In this document: positions 7,476 through 15,665 of the stretch, in pieces
Numbering within the stretch: position 1 is the first letter of the stretch
Layout: the number at the start of each line of letters is the position of its first letter
Origin: an uncultured bacterium
GTDB lineage: Bacteria; Cyanobacteriota; Vampirovibrionia; Gastranaerophilales; Gastranaerophilaceae
NCBI GenBank assembly: GCA_902794035.1
Contig: CADBFN010000017.1
Location: 1 to 40,358 of the forward strand
Reading direction: 5' to 3'
DNA length: 40,358 bases
Translations under genes and position numbers: made by a program
The notes under the pieces: model-generated
What the model saw: only the letters and a program-made list of their open reading frames with translations
Databases searched by the model: none
What the model was told of the DNA's origin: nothing

Positions 7476-8288
7476 ATGACAGGAATATTAGCAGTTCAAT
7501 TTTCTCCCAAAAAAGGAGATAAAAAGTATAATTTAAATAAAGTTGCCGAATATATAGATTCAAATTCTCACAATCGTTTGGATTTGGTAGTATTGTCTGA
7601 ATTTTTTTCAACAGGCATAAGCCATGACGCATTTGTACAAATGGCTGAAGACGAATTTGGCGGAGAAACAATTAAATTTTTATCCGGACTCGCAATAAAA
7701 TACCATACCAATATTATTTGCGGAACAGTAATAGAAAAATGCGAAGATAAATATTACAATACAACTTTTGTACTTAACAGAGAGGGACAAATTGTCGGCA
7801 AGTACCGTAAAATACATCTGTACAACTATATGGGCGGAAAAGAAGGTGAACTTATAACAGCGGGTGATAAAACTGTTGTTGTTGATTTAGATTTCGGTAA
7901 AATCGGTTTGGCAATTTGTTTTGATATACGTTATCCACAAATGTTCAGAGAACTTGCTCAAAAAGGGGCTGAAATAATCGTACTGCCGACAGCATGGATA
8001 ATTCCGAAAGAAGTTTTTGAAAATGAACAAACAAGAAATTATGCCCGAGATATGTGGATTGCAATGAACAGAACAAGAGCATATGACAATATGATTTATA
8101 CGGTAATATGCGATAACACAGGCAGAGTTGATTCAGATCTCAGTACTTTAGGGTGCTCAATGATAATTTCTCCGATGGCAGAAGTACTTGCAGATGCAAA
8201 ATTTGAACAAACTGCTATATATTCACAGGTCGATTTGGGAATTGTTAAACTTCTTAAATCTCAATACCCCATAACAAGTATTGATTAA
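7476..8288 (+). CDS. Carbon-nitrogen hydrolase (nitrilase superfamily)
   Basis: A 270-residue single-domain amidase of the nitrilase superfamily. The catalytic triad is visible: E42 (LSEFF), K112 (YRKIHLY) and C148 (AICFDIRYP). The overall pattern (HLYNYMGGKEGE, ICFDIRYPQMFRELA, NRTRAYDN) is nearest the omega-amidase/Nit2-like or aliphatic-amidase branches. Substrate is uncertain: an omega-amidase in methionine salvage or 2-oxoglutaramate hydrolysis beside glnA would fit but is inference. It has no ribosome site and starts 2 nt after the previous stop, suggesting coupled translation. Confidence 0.85.
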   Translation: MTGILAVQFSPKKGDKKYNLNKVAEYIDSNSHNRLDLVVLSEFFSTGISHDAFVQMAEDEFGGETIKFLSGLAIKYHTNIICGTVIEKCEDKYYNTTFVLNREGQIVGKYRKIHLYNYMGGKEGELITAGDKTVVVDLDFGKIGLAICFDIRYPQMFRELAQKGAEIIVLPTAWIIPKEVFENEQTRNYARDMWIAMNRTRAYDNMIYTVICDNTGRVDSDLSTLGCSMIISPMAEVLADAKFEQTAIYSQVDLGIVKLLKSQYPITSID

Positions 8289-8298
8289 TCATGTTTGT

Positions 8299-8306
8299 TA
8301 TATAAT
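8299..8306 (+). promoter_or_regulatory. Putative extended -10 for panD
   Basis: TGT followed by TATATAAT in the 38-nt gap before panD. GAGGT at 8316-8320 is the ribosome site. Confidence 0.4.
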
Positions 8307-8326
8307 ATTTCTTGCGAGGTATAAAT

Positions 8327-8683
8327 ATGCAATTAGAATTTTTATATTCAAAAATACACAGAGCTACAGTAACAGATGCAAACCTTAATTATGTAGGTTC
8401 TATAACTATAGATAAAACATTGTTAGATGCAGCAAATATGAAAGAGTGGCAAAAAGTTGAAATTTTGGATGTAAATAACGGGGAAAGATTTCAGACTTAT
8501 ATAATTGCAGGTGAAGAAAATTCCGGTTGCATATGCTTAAATGGTGCAGCTGCAAGAAAAGTTCAAAAAGGAGATAAAGTTATCATTGTAACTTATGCCC
8601 AAATGGATGAAACCGAAGCTAAACACCACAAACCTACCATCGTTATTGTTGATGAAGATAACAAAATACTGCAAACTAAATAG
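8327..8683 (+). CDS. panD: Aspartate 1-decarboxylase (pyruvoyl enzyme)
   Basis: Makes beta-alanine from L-aspartate for pantothenate and CoA. At 118 residues it is of normal length. The self-cleavage site Gly24-Ser25 lies in NYVGSITID and would generate the pyruvoyl group on Ser25. K9 ([10 protein letters not shown]), the conserved NGER, and [19 protein letters not shown] are also present. I chose ATG 8327, with GAGGT 6-7 nt upstream, over an in-frame TTG at 8312. No panB or panC is adjacent. Confidence 0.95.
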   Translation: MQLEFLYSKIHRATVTDANLNYVGSITIDKTLLDAANMKEWQKVEILDVNNGERFQTYIIAGEENSGCICLNGAAARKVQKGDKVIIVTYAQMDETEAKHHKPTIVIVDEDNKILQTK

Positions 8684-8703
8684 CCTCTTTATATAATCTT
8701 TAC

Positions 8704-8737
8704 TTGACCTTTTTTGAATAAAATTTTATGCTATATA
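8704..8737 (+). promoter_or_regulatory. glnA promoter region
   Basis: TTGACC (8704-8709) and an extended -10, TGC followed by TATATA (8732-8737). The 22-nt spacing is long, so the -10 may act alone. About 55 nt of leader precede ATG 8799. I see no clear glutamine-riboswitch core in it. Confidence 0.4.
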
Positions 8738-8798
8738 AGTTAATAGGCACGATTTGAATAATCGGCTGATATATTACGATAAAAGAAAAGAGGGACGT

Positions 8799-10163
8799 AT
8801 GACAGAATTTACGCACAAAAGGGGTGACGGTAAAACTTTTACCGCAGACGATATTAAAAAACTGATTCCTGAGCATAATATCAAATTTATTAAACTTCAG
8901 TTTGTCGATATCAACGGTCAGGTAAAAAATATAACACTACCGTCTGAACAAATTGATAAAATCCTTAATAATGAAATTATGTTAGACGGTTCCTCTATAA
9001 AAGGTTTTAGAAGTATTGAAACTTCAGATATGTTTTTCCATCCGGATTTAACAAGCTTTCAGATTTTGCCTTGGAGAGAACATGAAGGCGGAAATTCTGC
9101 GCGCTTGATATGCGATATTTATAATGTCGATGGGACACCATTTGAAGGCTGCCCTAGATGTAACCTGAAAAGAGTTATGCAGGCTGCGGAAAAAATGGGA
9201 TTTTCTATGAATATCGGGCCGGAAGCGGAATTTTTCTTATTCGCGAAAGATAAAGACGGAAAAATCACAACAACGACTCAAGACCACGCAGGATATTATG
9301 ACGTTGGTCCTGAAGACTTAGGGGAAGATGTTCGTTCTGATATAGTTTTGACCCTTCAGGAAATGGGCTTTGACATTGAAGCATCACATCACGAAGTTGC
9401 AGACGGTCAGCACGAAATCGATTTTAAATACTCTGATATTTTAACCGCGGCAGATAATGTTGCAACATTCAGAATTGCAGTTCGTGCAGTTGCGGCAAAG
9501 CATAATTTACATGCAACATTTATGCCAAAACCAATATACGGAATAAACGGTTCGGGGATGCACTGCAATATTTCGTTGTTTAAAGACGGTAAAAATGCTT
9601 TTTATGACGAAAATGCAGAATATCAATTATCTGATGTTGCAAAATACTCTGTAGGCGGAATGCTGAAACATGTCAAAAGCTTTACTGCCGTAACAAATCC
9701 GCTTGTAAACAGTTATAAACGTTTAGTTCCGGGGTATGAAGCACCTGTTTATTTAGCATGGTCATTAGCAAACAGAAGTGCCTTATTGAGAGTCCCTGCA
9801 AAACGCGGAGTTTCAACAAGAGTAGAACTTCGCTCACCTGATCCTTCATGCAACCCTTATTTAGCATTCGCGGCAATCCTAGAAGCCTGCATGGATGGTA
9901 TCAGAAACAAAATTGATCCTCCTGCTCCTGTAGAAAGCAATATTTATAAACTAACAGCAAAAGAGCGTAAAAAACAACGTATTGACTCACTTCCGGGAAG
10001 TCTGGCAGAAGCTTTGGAACATTTGGATAAGTCAATAGTTACAAGAGCCGCATTAGGCGAACACATATTTGGGGAATTTATGAGTTCTAAAAAGAAAGAA
10101 TGGGATTCCTTCAGAACTTATGTTTCTCAATGGGAATTGGACAAATATCTTGCAAGATACTAA
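8799..10163 (+). CDS. glnA: Glutamine synthetase, type I
   Basis: Forms glutamine from glutamate, ammonia and ATP in the cytosol as a dodecamer. At 454 residues it fits the shorter GSI-alpha class. Visible motifs are MLDGSSIKGF (latch region), GPEAEFFLF (metal-binding Glu), EVADGQHEIDFKY, NGSGMHCNISLF (ammonia/ATP site), NSYKRLVPGYEAPVY, and RVPAKRGVSTRVELRSPDPS. The KPxxxNLYxLP adenylylation motif of GSI-beta is absent; the matching stretch reads SNIYKLTAKERK, so control by adenylylation is unlikely. I chose ATG 8799 (GAGGG upstream) over TTG 8754. A strong palindromic terminator follows. Confidence 0.97.
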   Translation: MTEFTHKRGDGKTFTADDIKKLIPEHNIKFIKLQFVDINGQVKNITLPSEQIDKILNNEIMLDGSSIKGFRSIETSDMFFHPDLTSFQILPWREHEGGNSARLICDIYNVDGTPFEGCPRCNLKRVMQAAEKMGFSMNIGPEAEFFLFAKDKDGKITTTTQDHAGYYDVGPEDLGEDVRSDIVLTLQEMGFDIEASHHEVADGQHEIDFKYSDILTAADNVATFRIAVRAVAAKHNLHATFMPKPIYGINGSGMHCNISLFKDGKNAFYDENAEYQLSDVAKYSVGGMLKHVKSFTAVTNPLVNSYKRLVPGYEAPVYLAWSLANRSALLRVPAKRGVSTRVELRSPDPSCNPYLAFAAILEACMDGIRNKIDPPAPVESNIYKLTAKERKKQRIDSLPGSLAEALEHLDKSIVTRAALGEHIFGEFMSSKKKEWDSFRTYVSQWELDKYLARY

Positions 10164-10172
10164 ATATAACAA

Positions 10173-10200
10173 AAGGTCGGTTTTAAAACCGACCTTCTTT
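10173..10200. terminator. Bidirectional terminator after glnA
   Basis: A perfect 24-nt palindrome (10173-10196), AAGGTCGG then TTTTAAAA then CCGACCTT, followed by CTTTATTT. It lies between glnA (plus) and the convergent CopG-type gene (minus). Confidence 0.85.
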
Positions 10201-10212
10201 ATTTGATATAAT

Positions 10213-10401
10213 TTATTTTAAAATTTCATCTAACAATGCTGCATTTTTTGACGCACTTTCAATTTGAGTTTTTGATAATCTGCGCATATAATTTTTTAAA
10301 GCTTCTCTTATTAATTCACTTCTTGAAAGCCTTTCACTATCCGCAAGTCCATCAACCCTGTTTAAAAATTCATCAGGCATTGTAACTAAAACTTTCGCCA
10401 T
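10213..10401 (-). CDS. Ribbon-helix-helix (CopG-type) DNA-binding protein
   Basis: A 62-residue protein with the RHH fold: an N-terminal strand KVLVTMPDEFLNRVD, then LSRSELIREALKNYMRR. It should bind DNA as a dimer. AAAGGG before ATG 10401 supports the start. Such proteins are often antitoxins, but no toxin-like ORF adjoins it; it may regulate itself or dapL, whose promoter is about 60-90 bp away on the opposite strand. Nearby TATATCATGA and ATCATGAATATA sequences between the two genes could be operators (inference). Confidence 0.85.
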   Translation of the reverse strand: MAKVLVTMPDEFLNRVDGLADSERLSRSELIREALKNYMRRLSKTQIESASKNAALLDEILK

Positions 10402-10460
10402 ATAAAACCCTTTCTTAACACCTGTTACTTTTTACATGATTATATCATGAATATATCCTA

Positions 10461-10492
10461 TTGACAAGCAGATTGAATGTTTATGCTATAAT
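10461..10492 (+). promoter_or_regulatory. dapL promoter
   Basis: TTGACA (10461-10466) and an extended -10, TGC followed by TATAAT (10487-10492). The 20-nt spacer is longer than optimal. AAGGAGAA stands before ATG 10521. Confidence 0.55.
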
Positions 10493-10520
10493 TTTCTTAG
10501 CAAAAATAAGGAGAATTGAG

Positions 10521-11702
10521 ATGAAAGTGAATAAAAATTATCAAAATATAGCGCAGAGTTACCTTTTTTCAACTATAGCAAAAAAAGTTAATGAATACGC
10601 AGCTGCGAATCCTGATAAAAAAATTATAAGACTTGGAATTGGAGATGTTACTCTGCCATTGTGCGAATGCGTAGTAGAAGCATTGAAAAAGGCTTCTGAT
10701 GAAATGGGAGTAAAAGAAACATTTAAAGGATACGGACCGGAGCAAGGATATGAATTTGTAAAAACAGCCGTTCAGGAATATTACAAAACACATGGTGTGG
10801 AATTAGAAAATGACGAAATATTTATCTCTGATGGGGCAAAATCAGATTTAGGCAACATTTTAGACTTATTTGATAAAGATAATACCGTTTTGGTTCCTGA
10901 TCCTGTTTATCCTGTTTATGTAGATACAAACACCATGAACGGGAGAAAAATAGTTTATATAAATGCTAATGCGGATAATGAATTTCTACCGCTTCCTGAT
11001 GAAAGTATAAAAGCAGACATTATATATATATGTTCTCCAAACAATCCGACTGGTGCGGTTTATAATAAAGAACAACTGAAAAAATGGGTAGATTACGCTA
11101 ATAAAAATGAAGCTGTAATCCTTTTTGATTCTGCGTATGAATGCTTTATTACAGATGAAAATCTGCCAAGAAGTATTTATGAAATTGAAGGATCAAAAAC
11201 ATGTGCCATAGAATTTTGTTCTTTATCCAAAATGGCAGGATTTACAGGCACCAGATGCGGATGGACAGTTGTTCCAAACAGTTTGGTTTTTGAAGATATG
11301 AGCCTTAATAAAATGTGGTTAAGACGTCAAACTACAAAATTTAACGGCGTTTCATATATTGTACAAAAAGGCGCTGAAGCGGTGTTCAGTAAAGAAGGTC
11401 AAAAACAAATTCAGCAAAATCTTACTTACTACAAAGAAAATGCCAAATTAATCTCAGATGTTCTCAAAAAACACAATATATGGCATATTGGCGGTAAACA
11501 TTCCCCTTACATCTGGCTAAGATGTCCAAATAACATGAAATCATGGGAATTTTTTGATTATTTATTAGAAAATGTACAAATTGTAGGAACTCCGGGTTCA
11601 GGTTTTGGAAATAACGGTGAAGGATATTTCCGTCTGACATCTTTTGGCAGCCGCGAAAATACTATCGAAGCCGTTGAAAGACTTGATAAATTTTTAAGCT
11701 GA
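10521..11702 (+). CDS. dapL: LL-diaminopimelate aminotransferase
   Basis: PLP enzyme converting tetrahydrodipicolinate and glutamate directly to LL-diaminopimelate, for lysine and cell-wall meso-DAP. At 393 residues it is of normal length. Visible are RLGIGDVTLPLC (DapL-like start), FKGYGPEQGYEFVK, FISDGAKSDLGNILDLF, VPDPVYPVYVDTN, CSPNNPTGA (PLP ring region), SDSAYE-like FDSAYECF, EFCSLSKMAGFTGTRCGW (Schiff-base Lys) and the C-terminal PGSGFGNNGEGYFRLT with the carboxylate-binding Arg. I chose ATG 10521 (AAGGAGAA upstream), not TTG 10461, which is part of the -35 box. DapL occurs in cyanobacteria, chlamydiae and plants, which fits the proposed lineage. Confidence 0.95.
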   Translation: MKVNKNYQNIAQSYLFSTIAKKVNEYAAANPDKKIIRLGIGDVTLPLCECVVEALKKASDEMGVKETFKGYGPEQGYEFVKTAVQEYYKTHGVELENDEIFISDGAKSDLGNILDLFDKDNTVLVPDPVYPVYVDTNTMNGRKIVYINANADNEFLPLPDESIKADIIYICSPNNPTGAVYNKEQLKKWVDYANKNEAVILFDSAYECFITDENLPRSIYEIEGSKTCAIEFCSLSKMAGFTGTRCGWTVVPNSLVFEDMSLNKMWLRRQTTKFNGVSYIVQKGAEAVFSKEGQKQIQQNLTYYKENAKLISDVLKKHNIWHIGGKHSPYIWLRCPNNMKSWEFFDYLLENVQIVGTPGSGFGNNGEGYFRLTSFGSRENTIEAVERLDKFLS

Positions 11703-11808
11703 AATATTTAGCCTTAATAGACAATGCATACGAATAATATAGGTAATGCAACCTTCTGTTAAAACTTTTAAAATGATTTTGTACATCTTAAAAGTCAAAG
11801 GAGGAATT

Positions 11809-12105
11809 ATGAAAAAGATATTACCTGTGTTCGCACTATTGGCATTTTTGGCAGTACCTCAGGGCGCATTTGCATGGACTTATGACGGCATCGGCAGCCT
11901 CAATCCGTTTACAAACTTCGGACGAGGCTTTGGCGGAGACGGCTGCGGCTGTAAAGTTGAACGATGTCAAACCCGTAAACTTACAAAATGTGAAAAATTA
12001 CATGGAGTAAAGCTTATCAGAGGAACAAACTGCGGATGCGCCGCTCCTGTAGAGCCAATTTATATGGAGCCAAGCAACTGCGCAGGGTGCCGCAGAGCAT
12101 TCTGA
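11809..12105 (+). CDS. Small secreted cysteine-rich protein, unknown family
   Basis: A 98-residue precursor. A classical signal peptide (MKKILPVFALLAFLAVPQGA, cleavage after AFA) is followed by a mature chain of about 75 residues with eight cysteines, paired as CGC, single, single, CGC, then CAGC spacing. It also has a Gly/Phe-rich start (NPFTNFGRGFGGDG). Eight cysteines suggest four disulfides or metal binding. I know no matching family. AAGGAGG, 6 nt before ATG 11809, decides the start against an in-frame upstream ATG at 11746. It lies alone between dapL and a bidirectional terminator. Confidence 0.8.
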   Translation: MKKILPVFALLAFLAVPQGAFAWTYDGIGSLNPFTNFGRGFGGDGCGCKVERCQTRKLTKCEKLHGVKLIRGTNCGCAAPVEPIYMEPSNCAGCRRAF

Positions 12106-12110
12106 CACAA

Positions 12111-12140
12111 AAAAAGATGCGTCTATGACGCATCTTTTTT
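12111..12140. terminator. Bidirectional terminator between convergent genes
   Basis: 13-bp stem AAAAAGATGCGTC / GACGCATCTTTTT with loop TAT. It has T-runs on both strands and serves the Cys-rich gene (plus) and the kinase gene (minus). Confidence 0.88.
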
Positions 12141-12144
12141 ATTT

Positions 12145-12981
12145 CTAATATTCTATATCCCTTAAAGCTTTAAATATTTTATCAGTGATTTCCTGTATAT
12201 ATTCCTGACTGACCAATCCGTTTATTATGGCATCTGAAATCTGATATGTCGGGCGGATATACTGCTGAGCGGTTCTATTTACATCTGCAAATTGCAAATC
12301 AGCTGCAGCTCCTTCTTTACCTCTTTGTTTTGCTCTCCTGTACCAGCGTTCTTTTATAACTTCTAAAGGAGTAAACACATAAACTTTTACATCCATAATA
12401 TCGCGAATACCTTCATTTAAAACATATAAACCTTCAGTCAAAATAACTTTTGCAGGTTTTTTCTCATCTACATCCGGAGTAGATTCACATGTCACAAAAT
12501 CGTATCTCGGCGATTTTATAGTCATGCCTTCTTTCAATGCCGCAAGATGCTGCTGCATTAACGGTAAATTTATCGCATCAGGGGTATCAAAACTAAAACC
12601 GGTTTTGAATAATTCCTCATAACTTCCGGCTTCTTTCAGTTCTCTTGATGTATCTTTGTAATAATCATCACATCTGATTACTGTATATATACCTTCTTTT
12701 TTATCCTTTACACAAGCCTTTATAGTATTATCAACAAAAACAGTTTTACCGGAAGCACTTTCACCTGTTATACCAATCAAAAACGTCTTTTTCTTGTCAA
12801 GGACAACCTTTCTTGCAATATTCATTATCAGATTATCAGAAATCTTTAAGAATAACGGTTGTTCCTGCTTTTTGTCTTTTTCCAGTATTTTATTCAAAGC
12901 TTCAACTATACTCGAAATAATTTCCATATCTCTGCGACTGGAATAAAAATCATAATTTGTTAATTCAAAATCCCTAATCAT
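12145..12981 (-). CDS. Uridine kinase-like P-loop kinase
   Basis: A 278-residue protein of the uridine kinase/phosphoribulokinase group. Walker A is GITGESASGKTVF (about residues 86-98); CDDYYKDT (about 123) is the substrate-side Asp motif; PRYDF and ILTEGLYVLNEG (Walker B-like) follow, then YRRAKQRGKEG (lid arginines). About 75 N-terminal residues precede the kinase domain, more than in standard Udk, so the substrate may not be uridine. I chose ATG 12981 (AAGGG 6 nt upstream) rather than ATG 13002. It is monocistronic and diverges from the small gene at 13138. Confidence 0.82.
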   Translation of the reverse strand: MIRDFELTNYDFYSSRRDMEIISSIVEALNKILEKDKKQEQPLFLKISDNLIMNIARKVVLDKKKTFLIGITGESASGKTVFVDNTIKACVKDKKEGIYTVIRCDDYYKDTSRELKEAGSYEELFKTGFSFDTPDAINLPLMQQHLAALKEGMTIKSPRYDFVTCESTPDVDEKKPAKVILTEGLYVLNEGIRDIMDVKVYVFTPLEVIKERWYRRAKQRGKEGAAADLQFADVNRTAQQYIRPTYQISDAIINGLVSQEYIQEITDKIFKALRDIEY

Positions 12982-13137
12982 ATCATTCCCTTGTAACAAC
13001 ATATATTTATTCTAATGCAAGATAAAATATTCTTCCACAAATCTTTTAATTTTGTAACAAAAAATTTATATTATTAAAGTTTTTACAAAGCAACGACGAT
13101 TAGATATATGTAACAAGTTTTAGAGGAGTTATATTTT

Positions 13138-13311
13138 ATGTATCAAGACACAATTATGGATGACTCTGTAAGAGAAGCGCAAGAAGCAGGGTTAAACAGT
13201 TTGAAGTGCGAAGTAAAATCCGTTGAAGCATTAATCGAAAATTTCTTATCACAAATACTAGAGTGCACTTCTACTTTATCAGAAAGAGATTTCTGTGTTT
13301 GTGGATTTTAA
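13138..13311 (+). CDS. 57-residue protein of unknown function
   Basis: ORF from ATG 13138 to TAA 13311. Strong ribosome site AGAGGAG about 9 nt upstream and a strong terminator just after the stop, so it looks like a true independent gene. The product begins MYQDTIMDDSVREAQEAG, is acidic and helical, and ends in ERDFCVCGF. It has four cysteines, two in a terminal CxC. No signal peptide or membrane helix. I recognise no family. The C-terminal CVCGF tail could bind metal or be a processing or modification site (speculative). Confidence 0.7.
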   Translation: MYQDTIMDDSVREAQEAGLNSLKCEVKSVEALIENFLSQILECTSTLSERDFCVCGF

Positions 13312-13326
13312 CTTGATTTAAGACGC

Positions 13327-13365
13327 AAAAAAGGTTTCTGTTTTTAACAGAAACCTTTTTTGTTT
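13327..13365. terminator. Bidirectional terminator between the 57-residue gene and rpsU
   Basis: 16-bp perfect stem AAAAAAGGTTTCTGTT / AACAGAAACCTTTTTT with loop TTT. T-runs on both strands. Confidence 0.9.
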
Positions 13366-13382
13366 TTACTTATTATAAAATC

Positions 13383-13556
13383 TTAAACTTTTCTTTTGCG
13401 AGCAGCTTCAGATTTATGTTTTCTTTTTACGCTTGGTTTCTCATATCTTTCACGTTTTTTAACTTCAGAAAGAATACCAGCTTTTTGAATCTTTTTCTTA
13501 AAACGTCTTAATGCGCTTTCAATTGATTCGTTTTCGCCTACTTTAACTTCTGCCAT
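13383..13556 (-). CDS. rpsU: 30S ribosomal protein S21
   Basis: A 57-residue basic protein: [20 protein letters not shown], then [20 protein letters not shown], and [17 protein letters not shown]. This is the S21 pattern with the ALRRFK helix and basic tail, at normal length. It binds the 30S platform and aids initiation. The ribosome site AGGTGGTG lies about 11 nt before ATG 13556. It shares a bidirectional terminator with the convergent 57-residue gene. Confidence 0.95.
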   Translation of the reverse strand: MAEVKVGENESIESALRRFKKKIQKAGILSEVKKRERYEKPSVKRKHKSEAARKRKV

Positions 13557-13644
13557 TTTATATTTTCACCACCTTTAATGACTTATTGTACCTGATAAAT
13601 ATATAACAAAGTAAAATAAAATTCAAGTATTTAGGGTATTTTGA

Positions 13645-14502
13645 TTACTGATTTTTCAAAAATTTAGCTTTCGCTGCTTCATAAGAGCCTGTCATAGCGG
13701 TTGAAAAGAGAAAATCCTTTCCGTTATCTGTTGTTTTAGCAGCTTGTGGTTCTTGTACAGGGGCAGCTTTTTTATTGGCACCTGTAAGCATATTACCAAG
13801 CCAGGTTGCAACAGGGGTAACCGCAACAGGACCTATAAATCTGTAAACTGATCCAAAGATGATTAATGATTTTAATACATCAAGACCTTTTAATTTACCT
13901 ACTAAATTTTCATCCTTTAATGACTTTTCAACATAGTGAATAAGGTTTGGCTTTTTAAATTTCTTTAATTCTATATCTTCAGGATGTTTTTCGGTATATA
14001 TTTTTTTGATTTTTTCCTGATGGACTTTAATTCTTTTTTCTAACTCTTCAGGAGTTATATTCAGTTTTTTAGCAGCATATTTCATTGAAACATGTTTATT
14101 CCAAGGTGCAACAAGTTTTTCACTTACAAAATATGCAATTGCAGTAGAAGCAACAAGAGTTAAGCCCTGATTTATTGCAAGAGTTGTTCTTCTGTCTTCA
14201 TCCATATCTTTGTTACGGAGAGTCTGAAGCATATACATGCCGGAAATTACATAAGAACCGATTGCCTGCATATGATCTACAATTCTTCCGATATCACTTC
14301 TGTGGAATAACCAGTTTGAAATCTTTGATGATATCAAAGGAGCTGTATAATATTTTGCAATTTTATCAGTACCTTTATCAAAAAGTTTGGTTAAAGGATT
14401 TAAAAATGCTGATTTTTGGGGAACACTGCCCTGAAAAGACGGATTCTTTTTCAGATAATTGCTATTGGAATAATTTGGAACAGAGGTATTTAATGTAATC
14501 AT
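13645..14502 (-). CDS. Lineage-specific membrane protein with N-terminal SFQG motif
   Basis: A 285-residue protein, family not recognised. The N-terminus (MITLNTSVPN ... NPSFQGSVP, motif at 21-25) matches the SFxG pattern of other proteins here and is not a Sec signal. Hydrophobic stretches are near residues 82-96, 107-126 and 217-240. Between them lies a charged helical segment (AAKKLNITPEELEKRIKVHQ). The tail is Ala/Pro/Gln-rich. It is translationally coupled to the upstream gene through TAATG, with GGAGG inside the end of that gene. Confidence 0.65.
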   Translation of the reverse strand: MITLNTSVPNYSNSNYLKKNPSFQGSVPQKSAFLNPLTKLFDKGTDKIAKYYTAPLISSKISNWLFHRSDIGRIVDHMQAIGSYVISGMYMLQTLRNKDMDEDRRTTLAINQGLTLVASTAIAYFVSEKLVAPWNKHVSMKYAAKKLNITPEELEKRIKVHQEKIKKIYTEKHPEDIELKKFKKPNLIHYVEKSLKDENLVGKLKGLDVLKSLIIFGSVYRFIGPVAVTPVATWLGNMLTGANKKAAPVQEPQAAKTTDNGKDFLFSTAMTGSYEAAKAKFLKNQ

Positions 14503-15503
14503 TATTTATTACCTCCTTCCTTATTTACCTGCTGAGCCTGAGCAGGTTGTTGAACCTGAGCAGCGGCAGGTTTGCTTTTTTCCAGACCAAATACGTGTTT
14601 TAGTATAGGCGGAATAAGTGCAACCGTAAGCATTGCTTTCAATATACCGAATACGAATACGTCAGGCGCCATATTCAAAGCTTTATAAACTTTATCAAAA
14701 TCTGCAGCTTTATTTAATTTTACAAATTTACCGGCTTCATCAAATTCAAAGAAGTTTTTAAGGAATCTTTCCCTTACAAATTTTGTTCCTTCCATTAATT
14801 TTTCTTTTGTGAAGTTTTTCAAATTATAATCTTTATAAACTTTTTCAAAATCAATTTCTGAATTTATCGCCGTTAATCGGGTAAGTTTACCGTCTTTTTC
14901 TTCAAAAGAGCCAAATTGTTTTAAGAATTCAGGTTCAAGATGTGATGTGCCTTCTAATATACTTTCTGCAGTTAATTTTTCTTCAGGAATATTTTCCATT
15001 CCCGCCAATTTTTTAAGTCTGCGTGTAACAAGTTTAACATCATTACTTTTTTCTATTCTGTCCATTATCAACATTGCATCATGTTCTTTTACTTTCTTAG
15101 AAGCAATGCCCAGAGGATACATAATAATACTTGCGAATGCAAAACCTATTAAGCCTGATGCCATTGAATGACCTGAAGCATATATTTTATCTTCTTTATT
15201 TTTCTTTCCAGGTAAAGACATGATTGCCAACGGTCTCGGGCCTAAAGCAAGAACTAATGCAACTAAATTCTGAACGATTGTTGTATGGTTATTGCAGGCA
15301 TCAAGTAAGCCATCAAGCATTCTTGACGAAAACTTAGCGGCAGATCCAAAACTCACTGAACTGCCGCTATAATATCCTCTATTCTCTTTTTCACAATTAT
15401 TTTTACACAACTCTCCGCGCAAACCCATAATCCCATTCTCGGGAACAGACTTGAGCCTGTGCTGATTCGTTAACACGGGATAATTTATATTTTCTACTTT
15501 CAT
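14502..15503 (-). CDS. Lineage-specific membrane protein with N-terminal VSFGS motif
   Basis: A 333-residue protein, family not recognised. The N-terminal region of about 50 polar residues ends in SSVSFGSAAK (motif at 50-54). Hydrophobic segments lie near 77-93 and 112-136. A long charged region follows, with two similar stretches (KLTRLTAINSEIDFEKVYKD and KFVKLNKAADFDKVYKALN), a likely internal duplication of about 60 residues. A third hydrophobic stretch is near 285-303, and the tail is Ala/Gln/Pro-rich. AAGGTG precedes ATG 15503. It forms a two-gene operon with 13645-14502. Confidence 0.65.
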   Translation of the reverse strand: MKVENINYPVLTNQHRLKSVPENGIMGLRGELCKNNCEKENRGYYSGSSVSFGSAAKFSSRMLDGLLDACNNHTTIVQNLVALVLALGPRPLAIMSLPGKKNKEDKIYASGHSMASGLIGFAFASIIMYPLGIASKKVKEHDAMLIMDRIEKSNDVKLVTRRLKKLAGMENIPEEKLTAESILEGTSHLEPEFLKQFGSFEEKDGKLTRLTAINSEIDFEKVYKDYNLKNFTKEKLMEGTKFVRERFLKNFFEFDEAGKFVKLNKAADFDKVYKALNMAPDVFVFGILKAMLTVALIPPILKHVFGLEKSKPAAAQVQQPAQAQQVNKEGGNK

Positions 15504-15665
15504 GCTACACCTTAATTAGTAATTGATACATTCATTTTAAAACAAAACAATTTATTTGTTGTTAGATATTTAATAATTTGTTACAATTTAATATATTTAT
15601 GAATTTTAAAATATTGCAAAAAACCCTTATTTAGAGTAGTCTAAAAAGGTTGAGAGGGCAGTATA

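Noticed and set aside
4734-8288. A methionine-salvage cluster (mtnA plus nitrilase)
   Set aside because: The genes are on opposite strands in different operons and no other salvage enzyme is present; proximity alone is weak.
8738-8798. Glutamine riboswitch before glnA
   Set aside because: The leader is only about 55 nt and shows one short CGAT/ATCG pairing; I cannot find the conserved core of known glutamine aptamers.
10213-10401. Toxin-antitoxin module around the CopG-type gene
   Set aside because: No toxin-sized ORF adjoins on either side; a terminator and the dapL promoter fill the neighbouring space.
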